59,457 nucleotides of DNA, from contig ONIY01000033.1 in assembly GCA_900318065.1 (NCBI GenBank), forward strand, positions 1 through 59,457, given 5' to 3'. The notes under the pieces were generated by a model. That model was not told the DNA's origin. It did not search any database and worked only from the letters and a program-made list of their open reading frames with translations. Shown in pieces: positions 23,405 to 33,300 of the stretch (within the stretch, counting starts at the first letter, position 1; every line of letters begins with the position of its first letter). The DNA comes from an uncultured Prevotellaceae bacterium. Lineage in GTDB: Bacteria; Bacteroidota; Bacteroidia; Bacteroidales; Muribaculaceae. The position numbers and the translations under genes are program-made.

Positions 23405-23412
23405 CAAAATTA
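23405..23412 (-). promoter_or_regulatory. probable sufE -7 box
   Basis: TAATTTTG on the minus strand, about 30 bases before the sufE start; the -33 region (TTGT about 19 bases upstream) is weak. Confidence 0.4.
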
Positions 23413-23445
23413 CTCATAATTTTGTGTTTTCACAACTTTTTACTC

Positions 23446-23477
23446 AAAAAAAAGGTGCTGAGCCATTGCTCAGCACC
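23446..23477 (-). terminator. intrinsic terminator of the PpiD-like gene
   Basis: Minus-strand perfect hairpin GGTGCTGAGC-aatg-GCTCAGCACC (23477-23454) followed by eight T residues (23453-23446). Confidence 0.92.
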
Positions 23478-23504
23478 CTTAATCATCTAATCAAGTGCTA
23501 TTAA

Positions 23505-25595
23505 TTAGCTGAACTTGATGAGGTTGTTCTTCACCTTGCGGCTTCCCTGCAGGATAGCGTTAAGCATCTGCTGGATGGGGAAGTGCTGCTGGCGATACTG
23601 CATAGCCACTTGCTGCTTGGGCAGGTCGCGAGCGGGGTTAATCTTATTGACCTGAACGGCATAGAAGGCATTGCGTCCAGCCACGAGCTGCACTTTACCT
23701 TGAGCCTTCTGGCCGAGGCCAGCGATGAGACCCGATACACGGCCTTCGAGCATCTGCTGAGGAGCACCCATCGAAACGCTGGCGCTGTCAACGTTGGTCT
23801 TCATCAGGGCTGCATAGCCAGCAACGTTGTTAGCCTTGCCCTTGTACTGCTTCATCAGGTACTCGCCCTTCTTCTCGCTCTTGATGAGCTCGGTGAGCTG
23901 GTTCTTCACTGTTGGGTCGGTAACAGGCATGTAGTCCTTGTAAACCTCGTCGACAGCGATAACCACGAGGGCATTGTCGTCGGCAAAGATTTGCGAGATG
24001 CTGCCAGGCTTGTTCTCAAACGCCCACTTCACAGCCTTGCGGCTATCGGGGATACCTGGCATCATGCCAAACTGCGAGCGCTGAGCACCTAGCTGAGTGG
24101 TGGCAGGATTGATAACCTCTTCAACAACCTCATACTTAGCAGCCTTGGCGTTCTTCTCAAATGCTGCGATGTCCTTGTTCTTGTTGAGATACTTCTGCAA
24201 GTCTTCCTGAAGCTTGGTCTTGGTTTCCTCGCTTGGATAGTTCACATATTTTGCTCGGGCGATGTTGTAGAAAGTGGTAGAAGGAATCGACTGTGCCACC
24301 TTAGCAAACATAGCGCCTTCGTTGGTAGCTTGCCAAGTGAAGTACTCGCCACCGGCGTTGCTGTTGATCTTAGTGCGCAGTGAGTCGGGCAGGTAGTAGG
24401 GACGCATCAGGTTCTGAGCGTTGGCCTTCTGGATCTGGATGTTGGGGTTACCAGCGAGAGAGTCGATTGCCATGCCGCCCTTGAGCAATGCCAGAACAGA
24501 GTCTTGGCGAGCCTTAGGACCTTGAACCATCACCATGTCGAGACCAATGGAGTCGATTGACTGGTAGGTGCTGGTCACCTTATACATCATGGTGTTGCGG
24601 TCGCGACCAGTGGGGTCTTTCTTCTGGCAGCTGTTGAGGCCGCCCTCGATAAGAGTGTTGAAGATAGCGTCCTTGCTCTCGTTCTTGCCATCGGCAGTGA
24701 AGACCTGACGGTCGTTCTTAGTGGTAGTTACCGAGTCGAGAACCACGTCGCTGTTAGAGCGCACACCGCTGATGCCAGGAGTGGCCTGCAGAGTGTTGTA
24801 AATCTTGTTGATCTTAGCAGCTGCAGCAGTGTTGTCCTTGGCCGATGGGTCAACGTCGACTTTGATATAGTGAACTCGACGGGCCTCTTCATTGAGGCGG
24901 AATACCTCTTTATATTTATTATAGGCCTCCTGGATGTCGCTGTCGCTAATCTTGATGTTCTTGTCGTCGACAGTAGCATAGTCAACCTTAGCGTAGGTAA
25001 CATCGTAGACAGCGCTCTCTTCCTTGGTGAGCTGGATGTCCACGTCGTTGGCCTGCAAGCAACCCATGAGCAGCATGCCCAGCTTGGCCTGCATGAGCTG
25101 GTTGGCAAGCTTTTGTGCCTCGGTCTCATAGATAGCGCGCACTTGCTGCAAGCTCTGGTCGTTAGGGTCGGCGTTAGGGTTCTTGAGCAGGTCAAGCAAG
25201 CTCTTGGGGTCGATGCCATTTTGCTGACAAATTTGAGCGATAGCTTGTGGTGGGTTCTTCACCATGAGCTCCGAAACCTCGTTACCCGAAACGATGATAT
25301 TAGCATCGTCACACTCCTGTGACAACAGTTTCTCTTGAATAATCTCTTGCAAGATTTGCTGTTGCATCACAGCAGGATCCGTCTTGGTGTCGTTGTTTTG
25401 CTGTTGTCTAGCTTGCGACAGATTTTGGAATTCTTGCATTTCAATTTTCTCATCTCCAACCTTTGCTGCGAGAGTGTCGGTGGTAAAAGCACCCGACGCA
25501 CGCACAGCCTCTTCAAGGATAAAAGCAAGTAGGCCTGCGCCTATCACAATTGTAAGAATTGCGGCTCTTTTTCTGATTTTTTCTAATGCTGCCAT
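23505..25595 (-). CDS. PpiD/SurA-like periplasmic peptidyl-prolyl isomerase
   Basis: A 696-residue membrane-anchored folding factor. Residues 10-30 (AAILTIVIGAGLLAFILEEA) form an N-terminal anchor, as in PpiD. Next is a SurA/PpiD N-terminal domain (KVGDEKIEMQEFQNLSQARQQQ, LQEIIQEKLLSQECDDANIIVSGNEVSELMV). Two parvulin-like regions follow; the clearer one is near 535-590 (SRKAVKWAFENKPGSISQIFADDNALVVIAVDEV). The protein ends in a basic segment. PpiD-type proteins assist outer-membrane and periplasmic proteins at the exit of the Sec translocon. It has its own promoter (25683-25653) and terminator. Confidence 0.9.
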   Translation of the reverse strand: MAALEKIRKRAAILTIVIGAGLLAFILEEAVRASGAFTTDTLAAKVGDEKIEMQEFQNLSQARQQQNNDTKTDPAVMQQQILQEIIQEKLLSQECDDANIIVSGNEVSELMVKNPPQAIAQICQQNGIDPKSLLDLLKNPNADPNDQSLQQVRAIYETEAQKLANQLMQAKLGMLLMGCLQANDVDIQLTKEESAVYDVTYAKVDYATVDDKNIKISDSDIQEAYNKYKEVFRLNEEARRVHYIKVDVDPSAKDNTAAAAKINKIYNTLQATPGISGVRSNSDVVLDSVTTTKNDRQVFTADGKNESKDAIFNTLIEGGLNSCQKKDPTGRDRNTMMYKVTSTYQSIDSIGLDMVMVQGPKARQDSVLALLKGGMAIDSLAGNPNIQIQKANAQNLMRPYYLPDSLRTKINSNAGGEYFTWQATNEGAMFAKVAQSIPSTTFYNIARAKYVNYPSEETKTKLQEDLQKYLNKNKDIAAFEKNAKAAKYEVVEEVINPATTQLGAQRSQFGMMPGIPDSRKAVKWAFENKPGSISQIFADDNALVVIAVDEVYKDYMPVTDPTVKNQLTELIKSEKKGEYLMKQYKGKANNVAGYAALMKTNVDSASVSMGAPQQMLEGRVSGLIAGLGQKAQGKVQLVAGRNAFYAVQVNKINPARDLPKQQVAMQYRQQHFPIQQMLNAILQGSRKVKNNLIKFS

Positions 25596-25652
25596 TATAA
25601 ATGATTTTTATGTTTTTATTTGCAAATTAGGCTACTTCACAAAAATAGCACG

Positions 25653-25683
25653 CAAAGGTATACATTTTTTATTTAATGGCAAA
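25653..25683 (-). promoter_or_regulatory. promoter of the PpiD-like gene
   Basis: Minus strand: TTTG (25683-25680), 19-base spacer, TACCTTTG (25660-25653); a full consensus match. The leader is about 50 bases. Confidence 0.65.
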
Positions 25684-25699
25684 AATGTTGAGCAATTTT

Positions 25700-26436
25700 G
25701 TGCATATTTTGTGTGCAAATGCTCTTTTTGCATGGGTTTAGAGATATGAAATTGTAACTTTCAAGTCCCCAAATCGGCCGCGCCAGGCAGTAAAGAGCTT
25801 GAGCCTTTGGTGGGGTGTGGTTCATTGATCACTCGCATAAAACATTTCCCCCTTTGCGAGACAAGATGAACATCACTAAAAAAACGCAAAAAATCGGGGT
25901 TATCGCCACCCATTTTTCATTTTTACTCGGCGATAAGTGGGTATTTTTCAAAAAAAAATCGGGAATTTCGTAGTGTGGTTTTCCTAAGGCTGTTGCAAAA
26001 ATTCCAAGATTCTCATTTTGTAGGAGGGTGTTGCAAAACTCCAATATAAGCCACAAATCAAACAGATTAATCTGATTTTTTAATCGCCTGAAATACAGAA
26101 CAATAAAAAAGTAGAAATCTGTTTAATCTGAAAAATCTGTGGTTTATCTAGTTTGCAACTGCCTCCTGTCACGAAGTGCCCATCAGGGGTATGAAAATTT
26201 CGAAATTTTATTCCTTAAGACTATCATACCACCCCCAACCATTCCTGTCTTAGGAAGGAGTTGCCAACACCCTTGTTATCATTATATTACAATTCTTAGA
26301 GCTCAAGTTATTTTATCACAAAGTGAGAGGAGAAGAAAATTTCTTTTTTCTCTTCTTTTCGCTCGCATTTTTTGTTCCCGTTATTAAAAATTTTATTAAT
26401 TCTTGTTTAATTAATGTGTAAGTGAAGATTTTTTTG
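25700..26436. other. AT-rich intergenic region with inverted repeats
   Basis: About 740 bases with no convincing gene. A 75-codon minus-strand frame (25829-26056) lacks start context and codon bias. The region holds near-duplicate words GTTGCAAAAATTCCAAG (about 25993) and GTTGCAAAACTCCAA (about 26030), and an inverted repeat (26051-26081 with 26115-26142). Confidence 0.5.
26051..26142. repeat. imperfect inverted repeat with CAGATTAA / TTAATCTG words
   Basis: CCACAAATC and AACAGATTAATCTGATTTTT on the left face AAATCTGTTTAATCTG and AAAAATCTGTGG on the right. It could form a cruciform or be the ends of a small non-autonomous element. Confidence 0.5.
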
Positions 26437-26444
26437 TAGTTTTG
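26437..26444 (+). promoter_or_regulatory. -7 box upstream of the vWA lipoprotein gene
   Basis: TAGTTTTG fits TAnnTTTG; no good -33 box at the expected distance. The leader to the ATG at 26517 would be about 65 bases. Confidence 0.35.
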
Positions 26445-26516
26445 CAAGTTAAAGGTGAAGTAGCACCTTACAATACAACAGTATTATTAAAAACTTTGTT
26501 TTTAAACACATTGAGA

Positions 26517-27980
26517 ATGAAGATGATAAGACGAGTATATAGCGTTGTGAGCATCGCGGTGGTGATGCTTGCAGTGATGGCTGTCACAGCCTCGTGCGGT
26601 GGCGGCGGGCTTGAAAAGGCCGTGAAAAAAGCGTTCATCGATGGCGACACCACCCAGGCAAGCTACGACAAGATATGCGCCCTGATAAAAGAGAACCCCA
26701 AGAGCTATGCCGATTTCGTGACCGAGAGTGGCGACATCAACATTGAGGCACTGGGCAAGTACATCAACGAGGTGGGCAGCAGCCTGCGCCCTCCCATGAC
26801 GTGGGACATCACAGGCTACGGCCTTAAAGAGCTCACGCTCACAGTATATTTCGAGCGCAGCGGTTCGATGACCCCCTACGACACTCCTGGAGGCGGTGGT
26901 CAGTTGAAGAAAGCCGTCAACGACCTCATCAACTTCTTCCCGAGCAAGGAGGGCGTGAAGATCAACATTGTGAACGACAACATCTACCCCTACAGCGGCA
27001 GCGTGGACTCGTTCCTGCAGGACCGCAACATCTATGAGAGCACCAAGGGAACCGGCAACGCCAGCTATACCGACTTCAAGCTCATCTTTGAGAAGATAAT
27101 CCAGGCACAGAAGCCCGGCAACGTGAGCGTGCTCGTGACCGACCTCATCTACTCGCCACAGAACACTGCCGACGTGAGCGTGGAGAAAATCCTCAACGAG
27201 GAGAACAGCGTGGCTACCAGCATCTTCAAGACCTACAAGGGCAAGTCGATAATCGTGAACCAGCTCATGGGCGACTACAACGGGCAGTACTACCCCTACA
27301 ACGGCGCTCCCTTTGCCTATAACGGCAAGCGCCCGTTCTACCTGATTATCGTTGCCGATGCCTCGACCATCGACCGCATGAACGGCGACGACAACTTTGC
27401 CAAGTTCCTGCGTCCTGCTGGCCTGAAGAACAGCTACCGCTTCAACCAGGCACAGAGCGAGATTAACGTGAAGGTCATCCCCGACTGGAAAGACAACGTG
27501 GGGCGCTTCCGCCAGTCGCGCAGCGAGCAGAACCAGCTCACCAACTGCGAGGGCGACCGCGAGACCGGCATCCTGTGCTTTACCCTGGCAGCCAACCTCA
27601 AGCCCCTTGCCAAGGACGATGCGTTCCTGACCAATGCAGCAAACTATAACGTGCAGTCGCAGAGTGGCTTTGACATCACAATTCGTGCCATCAAGCCCGA
27701 CGATATCACCAACAACAACCGCAGCTACCTCGACGGCATGACCCACTTGATTACTGCCAAGGGAAAGTTTGCCACCTCACGCGACGAGTTGAGCATCACC
27801 CTTGCCAACCAGTTCCCGGAGTGGATAAAGACCTCGTCGTCGACCAGCGACATCAACCCCCATGCCGCCGACTTCTCGACCACCACCTTTGGTTTGGAAC
27901 GCTTTTTGCAAGGTATATATGATGCCTTCTCGGCTGGCAACGACAGCTATGGCAAAATTGTTGTTAAACTCGAAGACTGA
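26517..27980 (+). CDS. vWA-like lipoprotein, first gene of the tubulin/actin-like cluster
   Basis: A 487-residue lipoprotein. The ATG at 26517 places a signal sequence with lipobox AVTASC (Cys27) at the N-terminus. At about 105-220 is a von Willebrand A-like domain: LTLTVYFERSGSMTPYD resembles the MIDAS motif DxSxS with Glu113 in place of Asp, followed by a Thr-containing loop (GTGNASYTDFKLIFEKI) and VLVTDLIYSP for the third metal-ligand region. The C-terminal half (about 250-480) is not recognised. vWA domains bind metal and partner proteins. It lies 25 bases before a membrane protein gene, the tubulin-like gene following in the same orientation. Anchoring side (inner or outer membrane) is not determined. 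Confidence 0.7.
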   Translation: MKMIRRVYSVVSIAVVMLAVMAVTASCGGGGLEKAVKKAFIDGDTTQASYDKICALIKENPKSYADFVTESGDINIEALGKYINEVGSSLRPPMTWDITGYGLKELTLTVYFERSGSMTPYDTPGGGGQLKKAVNDLINFFPSKEGVKINIVNDNIYPYSGSVDSFLQDRNIYESTKGTGNASYTDFKLIFEKIIQAQKPGNVSVLVTDLIYSPQNTADVSVEKILNEENSVATSIFKTYKGKSIIVNQLMGDYNGQYYPYNGAPFAYNGKRPFYLIIVADASTIDRMNGDDNFAKFLRPAGLKNSYRFNQAQSEINVKVIPDWKDNVGRFRQSRSEQNQLTNCEGDRETGILCFTLAANLKPLAKDDAFLTNAANYNVQSQSGFDITIRAIKPDDITNNNRSYLDGMTHLITAKGKFATSRDELSITLANQFPEWIKTSSSTSDINPHAADFSTTTFGLERFLQGIYDAFSAGNDSYGKIVVKLED

Positions 27981-28005
27981 AATTGATTTATAATTACAAT
28001 AAAAC

Positions 28006-28446
28006 ATGAGAGACAAAGTAATATTTCTAGTGTTGGGAGCAGTGGTGAGTGTTCTGTTCTGGATTTTCAGGGTAGAGCTCTATGAGGCTGTTTACAACGT
28101 GAACGGCTTCAGCGACCAGATGTATAACACCGGGGCCTATGGCTCGGTAGCCGCCATCACCGTGGCAATGTCGTGGGGCATGGCAGCAATCTACTACTAT
28201 GTTATCAACTCGGTGAAGTTCGACCGCTGGTATCACTGGCTGGCGATGCTGGGCATTACCGCCGTGCTCACTCCCGTGGTGTGCTACATCGTGATAGCCC
28301 ATTTCCTCGAAGGCTTTGACTACGGCACTGCCGAGTTCACCTTTGCGTTCTACAACGTGCTGTTCACTGCCTTGACCTTTGTGATAGCTTCGTTCTCGAT
28401 AAGATGGTGGAGCAGCAACTGCCGCCATACGCCTATTCCGCAATGA
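28006..28446 (+). CDS. small four-helix inner-membrane protein
   Basis: A 146-residue protein with about four predicted membrane helices: 5-25 (VIFLVLGAVVSVLFWIF), 47-68 (GSVAAITVAMSWGMAAIYYYVI), 78-100 (WLAMLGITAVLTPVVCYIVIA) and 112-135 (FAFYNVLFTALTFVIASFSI). No family is recognised. Its start is 25 bases after the vWA lipoprotein, so they are very likely co-transcribed; a repeat-filled 172-base gap precedes the tubulin-like gene. A membrane partner of the cluster is the reasonable inference. Confidence 0.7.
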   Translation: MRDKVIFLVLGAVVSVLFWIFRVELYEAVYNVNGFSDQMYNTGAYGSVAAITVAMSWGMAAIYYYVINSVKFDRWYHWLAMLGITAVLTPVVCYIVIAHFLEGFDYGTAEFTFAFYNVLFTALTFVIASFSIRWWSSNCRHTPIPQ

Positions 28447-28618
28447 CGTGGAACGGGAAACGTGGAACGTGGAACGGGATAAGTTTTAAGTTTTAAGTGT
28501 TAAGTGTTAAGTGTTAAGTATAAAATATTAATGTTAAGTGAGTTAGGTACTAATAAGTGATAGATTGAGTGTTTTGTCACGATATCACTGTCAACGACTA
28601 ATGAATAAAAAAACATAA
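28447..28618. repeat. mosaic intergenic repeats
   Basis: GTGGAACGGGAAACGTGGAACG type words followed by tandem TTAAGTGTTAAG units (about 28480-28520). No gene. Same word family as at 852, 3095 and 30148. Confidence 0.65.
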
Positions 28619-30148
28619 ATGAAACTATTTATATTTGCTATAGGCGGCACTGGTTCGCGAGTGCTCAAATCGATGATCATGCTGTGTGCTGCTGGCGTGC
28701 GGCCTGTTGACGCCGACGGCCGTCCCATCCAGGACCTGGAGATAGTGCCCATCATCATCGACCCTCACAAGTCGAACGCCGACCTCAAGCGCACCGAGCG
28801 CCTGCTCAGTGCCTATGGCACCATTCGCGAGAAGCTCTATGGCAAGAACGCCAATGCCAACGGATTCTTTGCCACCAAGATCTCGACCCTGAAAGAAGTG
28901 GTGTCGAGCAGCCAGGTGCCACTCGACGACTCCTTCATCTTCAACCTGGCGGCTGTCGAGAACTACAAGTTCCGCGACTTCATCAGCTACAACACCATGA
29001 ACGAGCCCAACCAGGCGTTGACGTCGCTGCTCTTTGCCGACTATCAGCTCGAGAACAAGATGAGCATAGGCTTCGTGGGGTCGCCCAACATAGGCAGCGT
29101 GGCGCTCAACAGCATCAAGGACAGCAACGAGTTCAAGGCGTTTGCCAACGTCTTTGCCGACGGCGACCGCATCTTCTTCATCAGCAGCATCTTTGGCGGC
29201 ACTGGTGCGGCAGGTTTCCCCATCATGGTCAAGAACATTCGCCAAGCCAAGAACATCGACTCCAAGAACAAAGCCTTCTTGCAGCGCGCCCCGATAGGCG
29301 GTCTCACGGTACTCCCCTACTTCTCGCTCATGGAGAGCGACGACAAGAACGACAAGCGCATCGACAACTCCGACTTCATTGTCAAGACCCAGAGTGCGCT
29401 CGAGTACTATAACAACACTCTCACCGGCAATGGCGACAACGCCGTGAACGCCATCTTCTACCTGGGCGACCACGGTCACAACGCCCCCTATGCCTACGAC
29501 CCAGGCGACAAGCGCGACCAGCACGACCCCGCCCACCTCATCGAGATGGTGGGTGCTATGGCGCCATTCAAGTTCATGAGCATGAGCGACAGCGACCTCA
29601 CCGACGGCGTCACTGGCGAGCCCTTACCCACCAAGGCCTTTGAGTATGGCCTGGAGCACGACACCGACTTTGTCGACTTCTCGGTATTTGGCCAGGAGAC
29701 GCGCCAGCTCATCTATCGCCCGCTGGTGAAGCTTCACCTGCTCTACATCTTCCTGCGCACAGGGTTGAACAACATCATAGGCCAGGGCTTCACCGAGGAT
29801 AACCCCAAGATTACCCGCGAGTTCACCAGCACACAGTTCTACCGCGTGCTCACCCAGCAGTTCTTTGCCAGCTACATCGAGTGGCTCACCGAGCTGCTGC
29901 ACAACCGCCGCCATGTCACCCTCTTCAACGAGGGCGAGATGGACATGACCAAGGCCATCCACAAAGTGCTGACCAAGAAAAGCCTCTTTGGCAGCAAGAA
30001 GGTGGACAACGACGTGTTCAAGGCCGAGATGAACAAGCTGAGCCGTGACAACAACCGCTATGGCAGCAACCCCGAGTTGAAGCTCATGGACCTCTTCTAC
30101 ACCGCAGCCGAGAAAATCATCACCGACCGCTACGATAATATCAATTAG
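28619..30148 (+). CDS. FtsZ/tubulin-like GTPase (Tubulin_2 type)
   Basis: A 509-residue protein with the layout of the tubulin-like family. It starts MKLFIFAIGGTGSRVLKSM, a glycine-rich nucleotide-binding first strand/loop; LEIVPIIIDPHKSNADLKRT fits the second strand; and FGGTGAAGFPIMVKNIRQ (about 192-209) corresponds to the tubulin signature G-G/A-T-G-S/A-G. No membrane segment is visible, so it is cytoplasmic. The C-terminal about 200 residues are not assignable. It is distinct from housekeeping FtsZ, which is shorter and lies in the division cluster. Family relatives have been proposed to act with vWA proteins in membrane remodelling; here it lies between a vWA lipoprotein and an actin-like ATPase, all co-oriented. 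Confidence 0.75.
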   Translation: MKLFIFAIGGTGSRVLKSMIMLCAAGVRPVDADGRPIQDLEIVPIIIDPHKSNADLKRTERLLSAYGTIREKLYGKNANANGFFATKISTLKEVVSSSQVPLDDSFIFNLAAVENYKFRDFISYNTMNEPNQALTSLLFADYQLENKMSIGFVGSPNIGSVALNSIKDSNEFKAFANVFADGDRIFFISSIFGGTGAAGFPIMVKNIRQAKNIDSKNKAFLQRAPIGGLTVLPYFSLMESDDKNDKRIDNSDFIVKTQSALEYYNNTLTGNGDNAVNAIFYLGDHGHNAPYAYDPGDKRDQHDPAHLIEMVGAMAPFKFMSMSDSDLTDGVTGEPLPTKAFEYGLEHDTDFVDFSVFGQETRQLIYRPLVKLHLLYIFLRTGLNNIIGQGFTEDNPKITREFTSTQFYRVLTQQFFASYIEWLTELLHNRRHVTLFNEGEMDMTKAIHKVLTKKSLFGSKKVDNDVFKAEMNKLSRDNNRYGSNPELKLMDLFYTAAEKIITDRYDNIN

Positions 30149-30353
30149 TGGAACGTGGAACGAAGAACGTGGAACGAAGAACGTGGAACGTGGAATGAGT
30201 TTATGGTTTATAGTTTATGGTTTATGGAAAACAGTGAAGAGATTAAAGGCACTGCAATCACTATAAACTACTCTACTGCCCTACTACTCAACTATTTCAC
30301 TGACTACTGATAACTGACAACTGATAACTGATAACTGATAACTGACAACTGCA
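30149..30353. repeat. mosaic intergenic repeats
   Basis: GGAACGTGGAACGAAGAACG units (30149-30197), TTTATGGTTTATAG words, the module from TTTATGGAAAACAG to CAATCACTATAAACT (about 30221-30268, also at 8763), CTACTCAACTATTTCACTG and four TGATAACTGACAACTG-type units. No gene. Confidence 0.65.
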
Positions 30354-33300
30354 ATGAGTCAAGTACTATCATATAACAACAAGACAACGAAGACCAGTGC
30401 TCAAGACTGGATTCCAGTGGCACCCTATGTTGACGACGACATAAGGCAGATAAAGGACCCCAACGGCGGCATGAGCGAGAACCCCAGGACGGCGATTCCC
30501 AGCCCATTTGCCCAGTTAGACCTGGTGAAGAACGCCTTTGAGCACCTTGCCAGCAATGCAAGGCTTAGTGGCTCGATGATGGACAAGCGCCTGGTGTCGA
30601 ATGCCCTCGACGTGGCACAGCTGTTCTTCGACTTCGAGAACCACAAGGACTACCTGCACATCGTGCGCTGGAACCGTGAGGAGCAGATTGCCCGCCTCAA
30701 GAGCGAGCCTGAGCACCAGCTCTATGGCGAGACCCTCGACCTGTTTCTTGCCAGCGACAGCAAGTACAACTTCAACCTGCTCACCGACTGGTACATCCTG
30801 CTGTGGAACAGCCAGGTGATAGGTGCCACATCGCCCGCATCGCTCACCATTGCCGTGCCTCGCGAGAGTGAGCAGCCCATTGCCGGCATCAAGGTGGAGC
30901 AAGGCATCTCGCTCTTCGACAGCGAGACCCGCGACCTGTGGCAGCGCGACGAAGACTTCGTGTACTACATGTTCATGCTCTTCAATGCGTTCCCCACGCT
31001 GCGCATGGCGGTGAAAGGCGTGTATGACTACATGCTCAAGAACAAAGACATCATCATGCAGCAAAAGCCGTTGCTCTACAACCGTCTCACCCAAGTGATG
31101 CCCAACCTTGAGGCACTCAATCAAGAGCTGGCTCCACGCCTGGTAGAGAGGCTCGACTTGGAGTTTGACCCGTTTGTTGGCGACGATGAGGTGACCATCC
31201 TGGGCGCACGCCTGTATCACAAGCGCGCCCGCGACATCAAGACCTCGGCAGCAAGCAGCGACTTCGTCATCGCTCCCACCCGCCATGTGGAGGGCACTCT
31301 GCCACTGGTGCTGCGCAACAACTTCAACGGCAGCGTAGACCACTACATCTACATCGACAAGGAGTGGGACAGCTCCACACAGGTCTTTGTGGGCAACACC
31401 CCCATTAGCAAGCGCAAGCTCCCCGACACCAGCATCATCTACCCCTTCCTCACCACTGGCGATTTCCTGCAAGACACCCTGATTATGCTCTCAGGACCCG
31501 TCGACGAAGACCACTACTTTGGTGGCAACATCATCAACAAGACCATGAGGAGCAACAACGGGTACCTGCTGCCCTTGACCGAGGAGTTCTTCAAGTATTT
31601 CAACGCCAGCGACGTCACCAAGCAGGTGAACGGCCGCAACATGCTCGAGATGGAGGAGTTGACCGACGGCTCGGTCAATGTGACCCTGCGCATCCCATTG
31701 AAGAAGCGCCACATCGAGCTCACCCGCAACTACTACCCCATCGACGACCCCTCGTGGCAGTTTGACGAGAAACGCGGCACCGGTCGCATCATCACCAAGG
31801 CAGTGTTCTCGACAGCGATATTCCCCTTTGTGCGCACCAATTATAAAGACGATTATACCGTGCAGCTGTTCTCGATGATAGAGGGCGGCAGCGCGTCGCT
31901 CTCGTTCTACCGTGACGGCATGAGCGTCGACGGCCTCAAGACCAGCTTCAAGCACCGCACCCAGGGCACCTACAACACCATGTACTACGACCTGGAAGGC
32001 GCCTTCGACATCGTCAAGGCCGAGGTCACCAACCCATCGGGCAGTTTCTCGGGATATATCATACCACTGTGGAAACCCTATGTGGCAAGCAGCAAGGAAC
32101 TGATATTTGCCGTAGACTTTGGCACCACCAACAGCCACGTCGAGTGGAGCGAGCGCGGTCAGGATGCCCACAGCCTGGAATTCTCGCACGGCGAGCGACA
32201 GGTGCTCATAGCATCGCTCCTGAAGCGCGGCACTCTGCTCTTTGCCGACCAGCTGCAGCGCGTGGAGTTCCTGCCCAGCGACATCGACAACGTGTATGGA
32301 TTCCCCTTGCGCAGTGCCCTGGCACGCAACGAGATAAGCACTGGAGGCCACAAGCTCTTTGGCGACATCAACATCCCGTTCCTCTATGAGCGCCAGTACT
32401 TCGACGGCTACGACATCACCACCAACCTCAAGTGGATGGGTGACATCACCCTGTCACGCGAGTTCCTGCGAGAGCTCGTGCTGCTCATCAAGGCCAAAGT
32501 GCTGCTTGAGAATGGCGACCTCAACCGCACGAGCATCGTCTACTTCTTCCCCGTGAGCATGGGCGGCAGCGACCGTCGCAAGCTCGACGACACGTGGAAC
32601 GAACTGTATCACACCTACTTTGGCGAAGACACCAGCCACCTGCACGCCTACCCCGAGAGCATTGCTCCAGCCTATTTCTACAAAGGCGACGACGTGAGCG
32701 GCGGCAGCTTTGTGTCGATCGACATAGGCGGCGGCACCACCGACACCGTGATCTATCAGCCCACTGCCAACCGCCTCGACACCGAGCCAGTGGCAATCTC
32801 GTCGTTCCGCTTTGCTGGCGACGCCATCTTTGGCGACGCCTTCACCGAGCGTGACGCCGACAACAACCCCTTGATACGCCACTACGGCGAGTACTTCAAG
32901 CGGCTGATATCCAAGAACAACGACATTGGCTACCTCAACAGCATATTGCAAGACGTGCTCAAGCGCAAGCGTTCGCAAGACGTTAACGCGTTCCTGTTCT
33001 CGATTGAGAATGTGGAGCAGTTGCGCGAGCTGCGCGAGGTGGACCGCAACATCTACAGCTACAACACCCTGCTGCGCAACGATGCCCAGCGCAAACTCAT
33101 CTTCATGTACTTCTATGCCGCCATCATCTACTACATCGCCCAGTCGATGAAGGCACGCAACTATGAGATGCCCAAGCAGATTTACTTTAGCGGCACAGGC
33201 TCCAAGATTCTCAACATCCTGGGCAGCAAGGACCAGGTGATAGAGCTCACGCAGCTGATTCTCGAGCGTGTGTTTGAGAAGCAGTACACCGAGCACTTCT

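Noticed and set aside
25829-26056. 75-codon minus-strand frame in the gap before the vWA gene
   Set aside because: No codon bias or start context; it overlaps repeat words.
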